Assembly: GCA_009733575.1 (NCBI GenBank)
Contig: ML769385.1
Coordinates: 485,188 to 549,187, forward strand
Direction: 5' to 3'
Length of the DNA: 64,000 nucleotides
Source: Gymnopus androsaceus JB14
Taxonomy: Eukaryota > Basidiomycota > Agaricomycetes > Agaricales > Omphalotaceae
Both the position numbers and the translations under genes were made by a program. Every line of letters begins with the position of its first letter. Position 1 is the first letter of the stretch. This document shows, one piece after another, positions 22,677 to 32,962 of the stretch. The notes under the pieces were generated by a model. It made no database searches, had not been told where the DNA came from, and saw nothing but the letters and a program-made list of their open reading frames with translations.

Positions 22677-23938
22677 TTATGCATCTGAAAAATGACTGTT
22701 CCTAAGATAATGCAAGGTACCATGACTCTCTCGGCCCCCTCTGTTATCATCCATAGAAGATACACCATCCTCTCTCCAGCGATAAACCGTAAGTATTTTC
22801 CAAGCATTACCGTTTGGCCTTTTCGCTCGCTCTACTCGTCCGTCGAGATCTAGGATTCCAGTTTCAAGCATTGATGGAGAAGTGATATCCATACTTTGCA
22901 TGGGAGCTACTGCATCCGGAGGATCAGGCATGAGCAGATACGGCGGTAGATGCTGCGTAGTTCCAGATTCGAGGAGAACGGTGAGGGAACGACCCTGCGT
23001 ATTTATGGCGTGAACCTAGCATGATGAATTGAAATGAGCGACGCTTTGCAGCTAAAAATCCAGCAGACTCACCATAACATCTTTCTCCACCGTAATATCG
23101 AGCACTGTAAAGTTCCTTTTGTAAGAAAGGATGTCCCCCACTCGAATGACTGAGTGTTTGGCAAGATCGTATATTCTTATATCTGCAGGATTACTTGGAG
23201 AAAATTAAGTGAGCACGTTTGAATCTTGTCGCAAGAAACTGACACTGTCTTGGCGCCAGTTTTACGGGCTTTTGCCGGGGAGGATGTCGACGCGTCATTC
23301 TCATCCAATCGATGCTCTCTTTCCCATTCTTCATCCTTCCACGGAGCAGCCAAAGTCCCATCCACTATACCTTCCTCATACTTTGTCACCTTGGCTTTGA
23401 AATCGTCTTTTAGCCAGCCGGAGTACAAGTGGTCCTGGAACGTGTGCGCTGCTGCTAGAAAATGGGGATCTGTAAACACGGACAGAAGGACTTGGTCTGC
23501 TGAGTGACTGCTCGATGAAGATTGTGGTGCATCGACGACCATGGAGTTTGGATCGAGCTCTTTCGCCGCACGAGAAGGATGACCTGCGTCATCAAGAACC
23601 GTCTTGAAATCCGAAAACGCAGTCGGAGGAAGCAATTTGGAGAGATGAGTTCGTGATTCAGAAGACAACAATTCCCATGAAGTCGAGTTAATGATGTCCT
23701 ATTTGACCACAACGTTAGGCGCAAGAAAAACATCAAGACTCGATGGATACATACGCACTGATATATCCATAGTGGTCAGCATACTCTTTGGAGATTTCAA
23801 CAGTACGTCTGGATCGAGAGTATCATTGTTAGTGGTAACTTTATCCGCTTTTCGTTTAGATCGCGAGGGCGTAGAGTCTTCTAATAGTTCTATCAGCCTT
23901 ACAGGCTTCCGAATTGTCCGTTTTGGTCTCGCAGACAT
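22677..23938 (-). CDS. ASX-homology (DEUBAD) domain protein
   Basis: The basic N-terminus (MSARPKRTIRKPVRLIELLE) suggests a nuclear protein. After an intron-free run, residues about 80-200 form an ASXH/DEUBAD domain: INSTSWELLSSESRTHLSKL, LLSVFTDPHFLAAAHTFQDH and GTLAAPWKDEEWEREH follow the Asx pattern, including the PWK-E end. Introns near 23185-23248 and 22993-23073 lead to a C-terminal region with IYDLAKHSVIRVGDIL and NGNAWKILTVYRW, an unassigned beta-rich domain. DEUBAD domains of ASXL, RPN13 and NFRKB bind UCH-type deubiquitinases and switch their activity. The gene is convergent with the UCH37-type gene, stops 91 bp apart, so a partner relationship is inferred. Confidence 0.75.
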
Positions 23939-24752
23939 GGTGGTCAGAGACGAAGCACGCCGTGTGAATTCTGATCAATTAAAAACGATGACAATCCATT
24001 CTGCTTCTTTCTCTTGCCTTGAACTATCAAACTAGTATTTTCGTATTGCTAATGAAGAACCAGAAATTACTCAAAGTACATATCCATGGGTTTATCATCG
24101 GGAACTTTCTGCGGCACGCATATGCGCATCGTAAATCGACACTGACCAGTGCTCGCAGGAAACCTCCAGACTGTATAGATCCTAACTAGTTGATGGTACG
24201 CATTTATCCAATTAAATTTAAAAGCACCTATTTGTCCAAGGCTCAGTTTAATATCATTATCTAGGGTGCTGCTGCTCATGAGGCTACCACTGGTAAATTC
24301 CTGAATTAGACCAGCCGGTACGCAAGCGTTGAGCTAGACTACAGCCGACTTTTCTTTTCCCCTTGTATTTGAATTTTGAACGAAGTACAGTGTGCCTAAT
24401 GCTGTCTCAAGCTGTCGAAGCGCATTCGTCGCTTACCAGTACTATGGTTTTTTTCAGGTGACACTCAGGAGTCAGTAACATTAATCCAGACCCAGACATG
24501 CTTTTGAACACTAGACGCACTATCATCAGATGCACTATGCATCAATTTGGCGCGCACTAGATTCTAGAATCCCATTGATCCTAGCCAGCGGTCTAGAACT
24601 TGTCGAGAGTACTGAACTCATTGAAGCTGTTGGCCTTGGTCTTCCAGGCTTTAGCAGCTCCAGCTAACTCCAGATGTGACCTGGTACGAGGCATCGACTT
24701 ATAAAACTCTTCTTCCGAAATTGTGTATGTAGTTTCAATCTTACCATTTTCA

Positions 24753-25040
24753 ATGATTTCACAACTAGCCATTGTTCGACGCACAATAACTGCGGCTGCA
24801 TATCGTGGTTCAAGCTCTAGCATGCTACGAACTGCGCCTCATAGTCAATATCCAGGACCTGTAAAGTCTCTGGTGATTGGTGCTACTGGATTTGCGATAG
24901 TCGCCTGGGTAAGTTGAAACTATAGCTATAGAATTCAACCCCTCTAACCAGTTTTATGTCTATTCCCACAGACTGCCTATGAAGTAATAAAACCAACGTT
25001 GAAGGAGCACACTTCCCAGGTCAGTAAGCCCAACGCATGA
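24753..25040 (+). CDS. small mitochondrial membrane protein, unassigned
   Basis: Two exons join across a GTAAGT..CCACAG intron at about 24910-24971 to give about 75 residues. The N-terminus (MISQLAIVRRTITAAAYRGS) is rich in Arg, Ser and hydrophobics and lacks acids, as in a mitochondrial presequence. HSQYPGPVKS is followed by one membrane segment (LVIGATGFAIVAWVTAYEVI) and a short charged tail (KPTLKEHTSQ). Layout suits a small inner-membrane subunit of a respiratory complex or of the ATP synthase, but I do not recognise which. A further intron at the GTCAGT after CAG (25018-25020) is possible and would change the last residues. Confidence 0.55.
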
Positions 25041-25492
25041 CTACCTAGCTCTACCCGTGTTACCTCGTTCCGAGGTTCCGAGCTCGGATTTTGCGCATCT
25101 TCGACTCGAATCTCGAGCTATATATGCGCTCGGAGTCGTCCTTTCTCTCTTCTGAAATGCATATATACTGACTGACTGACATTCAGTCTCTAAAGTCTTG
25201 GGGCAAAAGATTGGATGAGGATTATTTCTGGTGTTTGGAATGGGCTTTACTGTACGACTAAGGAATGGGCTCCACGCAAAAGTTTAACTGTACAATAATT
25301 ATGGAACGTTTGTAGTTTTGTGAGAACAAGTGCTGATCTCAATCACATATGGGTTTATTGATCAAATCTGGATCCGTTACGGTTTCGCGTGTTATGGCTT
25401 TCTTTCACTCGACGATCTGCTAGAGAGTCCTTTGGCATCGTATCACTTGCGTTTGATTATCTGGGCTGCCCGGGCGGCGCTGGGGATTGGAG

Positions 25493-26880
25493 ATGAATTC
25501 TCTGACCTATCTTTCTCGCCAATTCGATGCATTGGCTAGCCGTTCCCCAAAAACACCGCCGTCCACCCCAACGAAAGAATTCCAAACACTTGCTTCTTCC
25601 TCCGACGTCCCACTCAAACGAGTCAAGACGTGGTCCTTTCTCTTTGCCCGAGCCTCGAGCTCATCGGGTCATCCACAGCGCTCTTACTCTTCTCCCAATG
25701 TCGCACTTGCGGCGACTTCCGGCTCTGCTACAGAAGCGCCAGCCCTCCAGAAACGCCCAGAATCGCTTATTAGCAGGATATTCTTCCTCAGAGTGCTGAT
25801 ACTGGCTTGGGATTCGCTTCGTGCAGCGTGGAACTCATTAGTGCAATCCACTCAATGGGCTCGAAACAGCAAGAAAGTTGTTTCACCAGAAGAAAAGCCT
25901 CTGTTGCTCGAAGAAAGCTCGGAGAGCTCAGACGACGATTCACCTCCGCCAACTGCTCGTAGTCCAAAGTCAACGACATTCCTCACACATTCCAATTCCG
26001 ACCCATTATTATACGAGCAGCCGAAACAGAATAGTCCCAATCTAACTGTCACTCTTCATCCTCCTTCCTCGGATTCCGTGTCCAGCACGCCTCGCTCTGC
26101 TACGCCTGTCCTTGCAGCGCGGAAAACGCCATTCCATTCTCAGAAAACTCTCGTGCTCGATCTCGACGAAACCCTCATTCACTCCACGTCCCGACCCATT
26201 AGCTCTGCCAATAGCTCTGGTCTATTCGGTTCATTCGGAGCTCGGAAAGGTGGTCCGGGTCATGTTGTTGAGGTTATGCTGGGCGGAAGGAGCACTTTAT
26301 ACCATGTATACAAGAGGCCCTTTGTCGACTTCTTCCTCCGAACAGTGCGCACCTTTGCCCTTTGTACTCCGCTCTCTCTAATCCCTTTTGCAGGTCTCGG
26401 GCTGGTATACTCTAGTTATCTTCACCGCGTCCATGCAAGAATATGCAGATCCGGTCATTGACTGGTTAGATGCTGGCCGAGGCATTCTCGACCAACGACT
26501 TTTCAGAGACGTATGTTTTCATGCTTTTGGATACCCGCGTCTTGTGGTCTCATCCGTCTCCAGTCATGTACTCAATTACCAAACGGTTCATACACCAAAG
26601 ATCTGTCTATCATTGAGCCTGATCTTGCGCGTGTTTGTCTCGTTGATAACTCGCCAATCAGCTACAGAGTTAATGAAGGTCTGTAGTACGCAGCTCTCGA
26701 TGTGTGCAGACTCTGATTAATTCCACAGCTAATGGCATACCTATAGAAGGATGGACGCATGATCCATCTGACGAGGCTTTGCTGGACTTGCTCCCTGTTC
26801 TGGATTCTTTACGCTTTACTTCCGATGTTCGTCGAGTGCTTGGACTCCGTAATGCGGCCGGAAGTGGTGGTCGCTCGTAG
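25493..26880 (+). CDS. NEM1: Nem1/Dullard-type HAD phosphatase
   Basis: Four exons give about 430 residues. The N-terminal half is Ser/Pro-rich with one hydrophobic stretch ([20 protein letters not shown]) that can anchor it in the ER/nuclear envelope. The catalytic domain has the FCP1/NIF signature [13 protein letters not shown], followed by [30 protein letters not shown] and [13 protein letters not shown]. By family knowledge Nem1 with Spo7 dephosphorylates the lipin Pah1 and so controls lipid storage and nuclear membrane growth. Introns are 50-54 nt. Start is the ATG at 25493; no upstream in-frame ATG is visible. Confidence 0.9.
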
Positions 26881-27173
26881 CATTTGCATCGTGTTTTTTT
26901 TTCTAGAATTATTCTTGGGCTCTCTTATTGCATTACTTACAGATACCATCGCATGTTTCAATTAATCTAAAGTGCCTTGTATATTTACTCCTGCTGCTCG
27001 TTATCTATTATCTTGCTTGCTGTCCTAGTAACTGGTCGCGTTCACTTGAATATGGCAATATTACTAACAGCATTAACATTCTCGGTGATAATCCAAAGTA
27101 CAATGTGGAAATGAAAATACAGATGTTGATGAAAGCAAAGAAAGAAAGTGTTGTAAGGGTCCGAGCAGGCCAA

Positions 27174-28027
27174 CTACATGGCCATAGAGGCTTGCAACTG
27201 TCTGAGTTCTTCCTCTTCGTCCACTTCGTGTACTATAGAATGTTCAATCTCGGAAAAGTGAAAATCAAGCACGAATACATACCGGGCTCTCTCGCAGCAG
27301 TCACAGGTTGGTGTAATGGCACATGTTCCGCTCCTCGTAATCGCTCATCCAGTTGTTCTTGTTCGAGGTCGTTGAGCTCCTGCAACAGTTCATCCTAAAG
27401 CAGCGGATCAATTCCAGAGAGCAAATTGTGAACAGAGAAGAACATACATCATCGACCTGGGTCATACCCACAGGATTCGATATCATCTCCGCGATCTCGT
27501 CGGCAACCTCTCGTTGTTCGTTCACATCGTTCATCAAGACATCGACTTGATTGACCGACCTGTAATAACTTGTAAGATAGCTGCAGATAGGAATAATAGA
27601 AATTTAAACTTGCATGTTCTTGTGTATCACCTTGAGTGCATCCGCTGCTCTGGTCATGGCTGCCATCGTCTCCGCATTCAGATTGGCAGATTCTAGCGTG
27701 TTGACTTGCATCTCCAATTGAAGCCGTGTCCCCGCTAGTCGATCTAGTTCTTGTTCGGTCACTTTCTTGCGCTTCAGTGCTGCGGTAGCCACTATTCGAC
27801 AAAAAGTACGACTTCAGTGTCAAGCGTCATCATGAAGTCAATTCAAACATACCCGGTTTGTTTGTGACTGCATTTGCCTTTGCTTTCTTCAGCTCCTCGT
27901 CAATCTTCTTCTGCAGATATTCCTCCTTCTTCTCTATCATTTGGAGTTGCTGTCGTAAGCCAACGATAGCATCTCTGGCAGACTGCTTGGGGTCTTTGCG
28001 GGCACCAAACCAGTTCATGCTGAACAT
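27174..28027 (-). CDS. SNF7: ESCRT-III subunit Snf7/Vps32
   Basis: Five exons encode about 220 residues. The N-terminus MNWFGARKDPKQSARDAIVG is the Snf7 amphipathic start, followed by basic helices (LRQQLQMIEKKEEYLQKK, ALKRKKVTEQELDRLAGT) and ADALKVIHKNM. The C-terminal half is acidic (DVNEQREVADEIAEMIS, DELLQELNDLEQEQ) and ends EEELRQLQASMAM, the MIM1-type helix that binds Vps4. Snf7 polymerises on endosomes to sort cargo into multivesicular bodies and also serves the Rim101 pH pathway. Two Met codons (28027, 28018) are possible starts; 28018 gives the more typical MNWFG. Confidence 0.92.
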
Positions 28028-28613
28028 GGGGAGAGAGATAGAATGTAAAAAAAGTGGTTTAAGTATACAGGAAATGGATCAGCTGTGGCGTATGCCTGCA
28101 AAGTAATGGTGGTTGAGCGTAAGAAGAAGGAGATGCGCTCGATAAGGTAAGCACATGATCGGCGTCTAAATCTGCGTCACCGTAAGTCACCTACCGGAAT
28201 TGTGCAAGCAGTGTGCAGGTAGTGTGCGGGTAGAAGCAAGGGAGTACTGAAGAACCTAGACTGATCATTGAACACAGTGAGCTGAGCACCGACGCAGCTA
28301 CGCAGTTCATTGATTTTTTCACTCATCTGATGGTCAGTCATTCATGTCTTTCCGAAGAAATCTGAATACTACTTTCGTTCTTCTGCAGGCTGTTCCATAT
28401 CACATATATCACAATCGCTAAGTGCCACGTAAATATATAAACAAATCTTGACTATTACCGCCATCTATCTAAGATCAGACCTCCCGAGCTCGTTTCTTCG
28501 TCTTTGAGGCGCATACCTTCCATCTCCTCTGTACTCCATTTGAAGCATCATAAGGTGTGTGCGCATCACCATCAGCTCGGCTCCCTTGCTCTCATATATA
28601 TCTAACAGCTAGG
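28028..28613. other. gene-free interval between divergent genes
   Basis: About 590 bp between the SNF7 start and the exon-array gene. No coding frame or RNA gene is recognised; it probably holds both promoters. Confidence 0.45.
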
Positions 28614-30441
28614 ATGAGCTCTGAAACTGAAACCGAAGATCCGCTCAACATCTACCCATGGTTTGATGAGAATGACAACGATTTTCCATATGCCGAACTC
28701 TCAAAGTTGAGAGAAACGAGCAAAAAAAGTCTTGAAATATAAAGTGGATCTGTTCAAGGCCGACGACATACATGCAGACATCAACGAGTTGATCATTGAG
28801 AACGACGTTCTGCAGGCATTGCTCGCTGACCATCTTTACAAATTGGAGCTTCTCACTATTCAAAAGGAGAGCTCAAGTCCTGATAGCCATTTTACCCGAT
28901 CCCCGCCAGCGAAAACCACAGTGATACTACTTTCTTTGTGCGTTTCAAGAGTTTTAAACTGATAAAGATTTTCAGCTTCAGCTTCAGACCCCGACGTCTC
29001 AAAAACGCTTCCTTCCCTCGACCGAAGATTCTCGTACTGCAAAAGCCACCGTGAAAAACTCTCTTTGCACATTTTAACAGTTTAAACTGATAGATATTTT
29101 CAGCCTCAGACCCCGACGGCTCAAAAACGCTTCCTTCCCTCGACTGAACATTCTAATGCTACAAAAGCCACCGTGATACAACTTCCTTTGCAAGATTTTC
29201 AGCCCCAGACCCCAACGGCTCGAAAACGCTTCCTTCCCTCGACTGAAGATTCTAGTGCTGCAAAAGCCACCGTAATACAACTTCCTTTGCACATTTCAAC
29301 AGTTTAAACTGATAACGATTTCAGCCTCAGACTCCGACGGCTCGAAAACGCTTCCTTCCCTCTACAGGCTCTACTGAAGATTCTAGTACTGCAAAAGACA
29401 CGGTAGTGCTACTTCCTTTGCACGCTACAAGTGCGCTGTTTAAACTGATCAAGACTGCAGCCTCTGAGCCTGATGCCATCGAAATACTTCGTTCCCTCGA
29501 CTGAAGATTCTAGTACTGGAAAAGCCACGGTGGTACCACTTCCTTTGCACATTTCAACCAGTTTAAACTGATAAAGATTTCAGCCTCAGACCCCGACGGC
29601 TCGAAAACGCTTCCTTCCCTCGACTGAACATTATAGTGCTACAAAAGCCACGGTAGTACTAGTTCCTTTGCGCGTCTCAACTGTTTAAACTGATCAAGTA
29701 TGCAGCCTCAGACCCTGACGGCGCGAAAAGCACTCAGTTCCCTCGATTGAAGATTCTAGTGCTAAAAAACGTCAAAAGATAATTGCGACTGAAAATGAAA
29801 ATATTATTCATCGATCTAACGCTCGGGTTCGTGCCGCTTTCGCTCGGTCTGGAGCTTGGATCTCACTGCCAATCCTCACCGCAGGTGCTCACTCGCTCAC
29901 AACTGCAATCTTTATGCGAAGTAGGCCAGAGTGTTTTATCACTCATCGTCGATCAGAAAAAAATGAATGACCCATACTTTCCCGAAGCAGGGGCTGATGG
30001 GCTCTTCTTTAGCAAAAGTTGGGCAGAAAAACTCTCCAAGGAGCTTGCTCCCTCCTCGTTCTACCGGCTCCTGGTACCAGTCTTGAATGCTGAGGGCAAG
30101 GGTGATTGCTTGCTCTTTTTGGAATCTACAGCCTCAGGCCCATCACAACTGCAGACTTCAGGTCCAAATGTCGATCGGTATGTCATTCAAATATCCAACA
30201 CTTGCATTACTTGACCGTTATTTATTAGCTTCGAGCCGCCATTGTGAAATATCTTATCGAGGTTCATCAGTCAGACAAGGACACCGTTTTGCAGAGCTTA
30301 CTATCTGGAAAGACAGTAAGTTATCAATGCACATGGATCCAGGAGTTTTCATTGACTTCTCCAGCTGCCACCAGTAGTTCTCTGAAATTTGTCCGATTCG
30401 AGCAGCTGAATCATGTGCCCAGAAGAGCTAAAGTTGTATGA
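28614..30441 (+). CDS. unrecognised protein built on a tandem exon array; two frame breaks
   Basis: The first exon starts MSSETETEDPLNIYPWFDEN and becomes a helical stretch (INELIIENDVLQALLADH), but only if a frame break at the A7 run 28722-28728 is allowed. Six exons of 69-78 nt follow, each about 23 residues with consensus PQTPTARKRFLPSTEDSS, all phase 0. Unit seven (29706 on) has a one-base insertion and meets a TGA at about 29748; downstream, the frame resumes as KKRQKIIATENENIIHR. Later exons contain LTRSQLQSLCEVGQSVLSLI, KSWAEKLSKELAPSSFYRLL, AAIVKYLIEVHQSDKD and end NHVPRRAKVV at 30441. I do not recognise the family. Either a recent pseudogene or a gene with sequence errors. Confidence 0.5.
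28921..29749 (+). repeat. array of seven exon-intron units, about 123 bp each
   Basis: Exons lie at 28976-29050, 29104-29172, 29203-29271, 29325-29402, 29461-29529, 29584-29652 and from 29706. The separating introns are 53-58 nt, GT..AG, with a conserved GTTTAAACTGAT branch-site region and TTTCAG end, except the one at 29173-29202, which is 30 nt. Every complete exon length is a multiple of three and starts in phase 0. The unit boundaries fall inside introns, so the array behaves as repeated exon duplication. Confidence 0.85.
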
Positions 30442-30499
30442 TCAAATTCCCCGCTCTATATCCCATGTAGTGACTATGTACAGTATATTGTTCGTTGTA

Positions 30500-31329
30500 T
30501 CATAAATGTCTTATATATCCGAGCTCTTCAACTCTTCGCACTGGAACGAGACGTGGCCAGCTCTTTGGAACCACGAGCATATATTCCTCGTCCTCTATAC
30601 CATCGCCAACTACTCCAGCTCTGTTTATCTCCATGATAGGAGAATGTTCCATATTTATTGTATACATATCAGACGATGGTGCTGCTGGTGAATACGCGTC
30701 CTCGATCGAAGGTTCCTGTAGCGAGATGATCACTTTGTGTCTTGCTACCATCAGATAGTTCCACTCACATACAAAGACGTCGGTATAGATAAAAAGGACA
30801 GTGTCGAAGGAGAATCCATTCCGGATCCAGTACTTCGAATGAGACTTGGTACCGGGGGAGACATTGGGTAATATGAGCTTGCTGGGTTCGGGACCTCTCT
30901 GTATTCGCAATGGCTTCCCTCCGAGCTGTACCCAGCAACAAAGGATGCTATAGACTTGGAACTTGTTGATAGCCGTGAATTTGAACTCCTGATTCCAGAT
31001 TCGAGTCGCCAACGTCTCCTGAAATATAGTAGAGCTCCCATACAAAGAGAGAGAAAGAGTAGGGACCCGATGATGGAAGCCACAATTATTGGGTATGATC
31101 TGTGCTCTCTGGTTGAGTCGATTTGAGTGCCTTAGAAGAGGTACTGATTGTAGTAGGTCCAGTCGACGCTGTGGATATCACGATATATCAGCATTAGATG
31201 AGGATGCTTGTAGTAAGCCTCCCTTGCGAATTACGGACCTAGTGAGGCCCCCATATCCGAAATGACTTGAGCATTAACTCGGATGCATGCAAGGGCAGAG
31301 ATCAGCAGCAGCACTGGAGCCTTTGGCAT
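30500..31329 (-). CDS. single-pass membrane protein, paralogue D (ectodomain lost)
   Basis: Exon 1 encodes a signal peptide (MPKAPVLLLISALACIRVNA) and about ten residues. With the acceptor CTTCTAAG near 31140 it joins a short linker, a membrane helix (ASIIGSLLFLSLCMGALLYF) and a basic stop-transfer RRRWR. The cytosolic tail is Ser-rich (SYYPMSPPVPSLIRS) and, after an intron, acidic and tyrosine-bearing (SSDMYTINMEHSP, EDEEYMLVVPK), ending VEELGYIRHL. Unlike its neighbours it lacks the Cys-rich extracellular domain and the Ser/Thr stalk. Last in a row of four paralogues on this strand. Gene structure is good but not certain at the first junction. Confidence 0.65.
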
Positions 31330-31541
31330 GGGGGCTGGAAACTTGGACACTTCCGGACGCTGTTGGCTTAATATCGGAGCAATCGTATAACTTACGACCA
31401 ATGATCAGTTCTTTTGGCATAGAAAGCAAGACTTCTAGCCCACCGCAGAGTTCCATTTGCGATGTCAAACAGGCAACAAAGTCTGAAAGCATCTGACAGC
31501 TGACTGGGAAACATGTAAGAAATGATATTTGATTCAGTATA

Positions 31542-32812
31542 TCATACTTCGGGGCCTTCGCGATAGGTTCTTTGACTAAATGTCTGAGGAATAGTGTCCA
31601 AAGACGTTCTACCCCCGAACGTAGTATATATAGTTGGGGTCACACCAGAAGAGGGCGACATACTTATCTCTACTGGTGAGAGACTTCTGTCTGAAGAGCG
31701 CTATAAGTGGGAAATCAGTGGAATGTTCGGTGACATGAGGAGACATGCATACATATGTGTAAGGAGTAGGAACGGTCAACATCGACTCATCAAGATAGCT
31801 GTTGCTTTTCAGTTCTGGCGAGATAGTTTCCTCATGTCGATTTCCGGCTGCTTCCCGTCGCCTGACGCAAATCCAGAGAGTGGTCAAGATGAATGCAACG
31901 ATGAATGATAAACCCCCAATAACACCACCGACAATGGCGCCTACGTTTTTGCCAGATGATGATGAAGAGCTTGGATTGGCCAAGGGTGATGCCGAGGTCG
32001 AAGTGATAGCGCTGGATGAAGGTTGTACGGTAGACGGGGTGATGATACTAGCAGAAGTGGAGGTGGGTTGAGAAAGGGTTGCGTCTGTATCGCCAATATT
32101 AGAGAGCTGTGCTAAAAGACAAGCAAAATACTTACTATTTTGAGCAGCTTCAACGCTGAAGTTACCATTGATCTATGCATAATGCAATCAGTCAACTCTG
32201 GCAAACATTTATCTAATCCAGGTGAACAAAATTACTGAGGATATATTCATATAAGCCCATAAAGGAACGTTAATGCTGGTCGGGATTTGAACCGGAAACC
32301 TATCAATTCATGAGATATGTCTCGAATGCGAGATAGTATGCAGCTTACACGCTTAGTTCAATGGTCGGGCAATTCTCGCTCCATTCTTGCCAAGAAATCC
32401 ATTCGCGATTTTGGCAGGCCCCGCATGCGGAGATGAGCATATAAGTCACCGTACTGCATTCGCAGGTGCTTGATTCGAGGCCAAAGCTTGGGCCTGTGTA
32501 ATGGTTTGAAGGCGGCAAAGCAGGCAATTGTACTGTAAAGATTTTCACAGTATTGAGTTTAACGGAGGTTTACGAAAGGTAATACAGACCTCCCGGTTCA
32601 CAGAGACTCTCAAGTAGGGCAGTAACCAGACAGGGAGACTGTTGCGCCGTATTCTCGGCCTTGAAATACAAGATTGAGGTTTTCAATCATGGAGGAAAGA
32701 AGGAAGCATATACCCATGTGAATGATGTTGCGCAGGTTGCATTCGTAGTTTGGCCCCGCGTCGATGCGCTCAACGCCAGGGCGATTGACAGCACCTTTAC
32801 GGGCCAGGTCAT
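31542..32812 (-). CDS. Cys-rich single-pass membrane protein, paralogue C
   Basis: The signal peptide MTWPVKVLSIALALSASTRG leads to an ectodomain with NTAQQSPCLVTALLESLC, LPALPPSNHYTGP, CECSTVTYMLISACGACQNR and PLWAYMNIS. The C-S-T-V-T-Y...ACGACQ block with W-rich WISWQEWSENC is a hallmark of a large agaricomycete membrane family without known ligand. A Ser/Thr stalk (about 40 residues, probably O-glycosylated) precedes the membrane helix GAIVGGVIGGLSFIVAFILT and WICVRRRE. The tail has SP and YT motifs and ends QRTYREGPEV. Seven or so introns of 46-60 nt; all junctions are in phase. A sensor or wall-surface role is inferred from layout only. Confidence 0.75.
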
Positions 32813-32962
32813 CGTAGGAGGAATCATCTCAGGTAGTCATTTCTACCCTTACGTCTGATGCAGGAACGACTTGAAGTCGGTGAGAGTTTCGGCACAGGAA
32901 TAAGATAAAGAACAAAGATGAATACTATAAGATAAGTAAATATATTATATGTCCCAACAAGT

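Noticed and set aside
28976..29749. CRISPR-like repeat array
   Set aside because: Units are exon plus intron with conserved splice sites and no unique spacers, in a eukaryotic gene.
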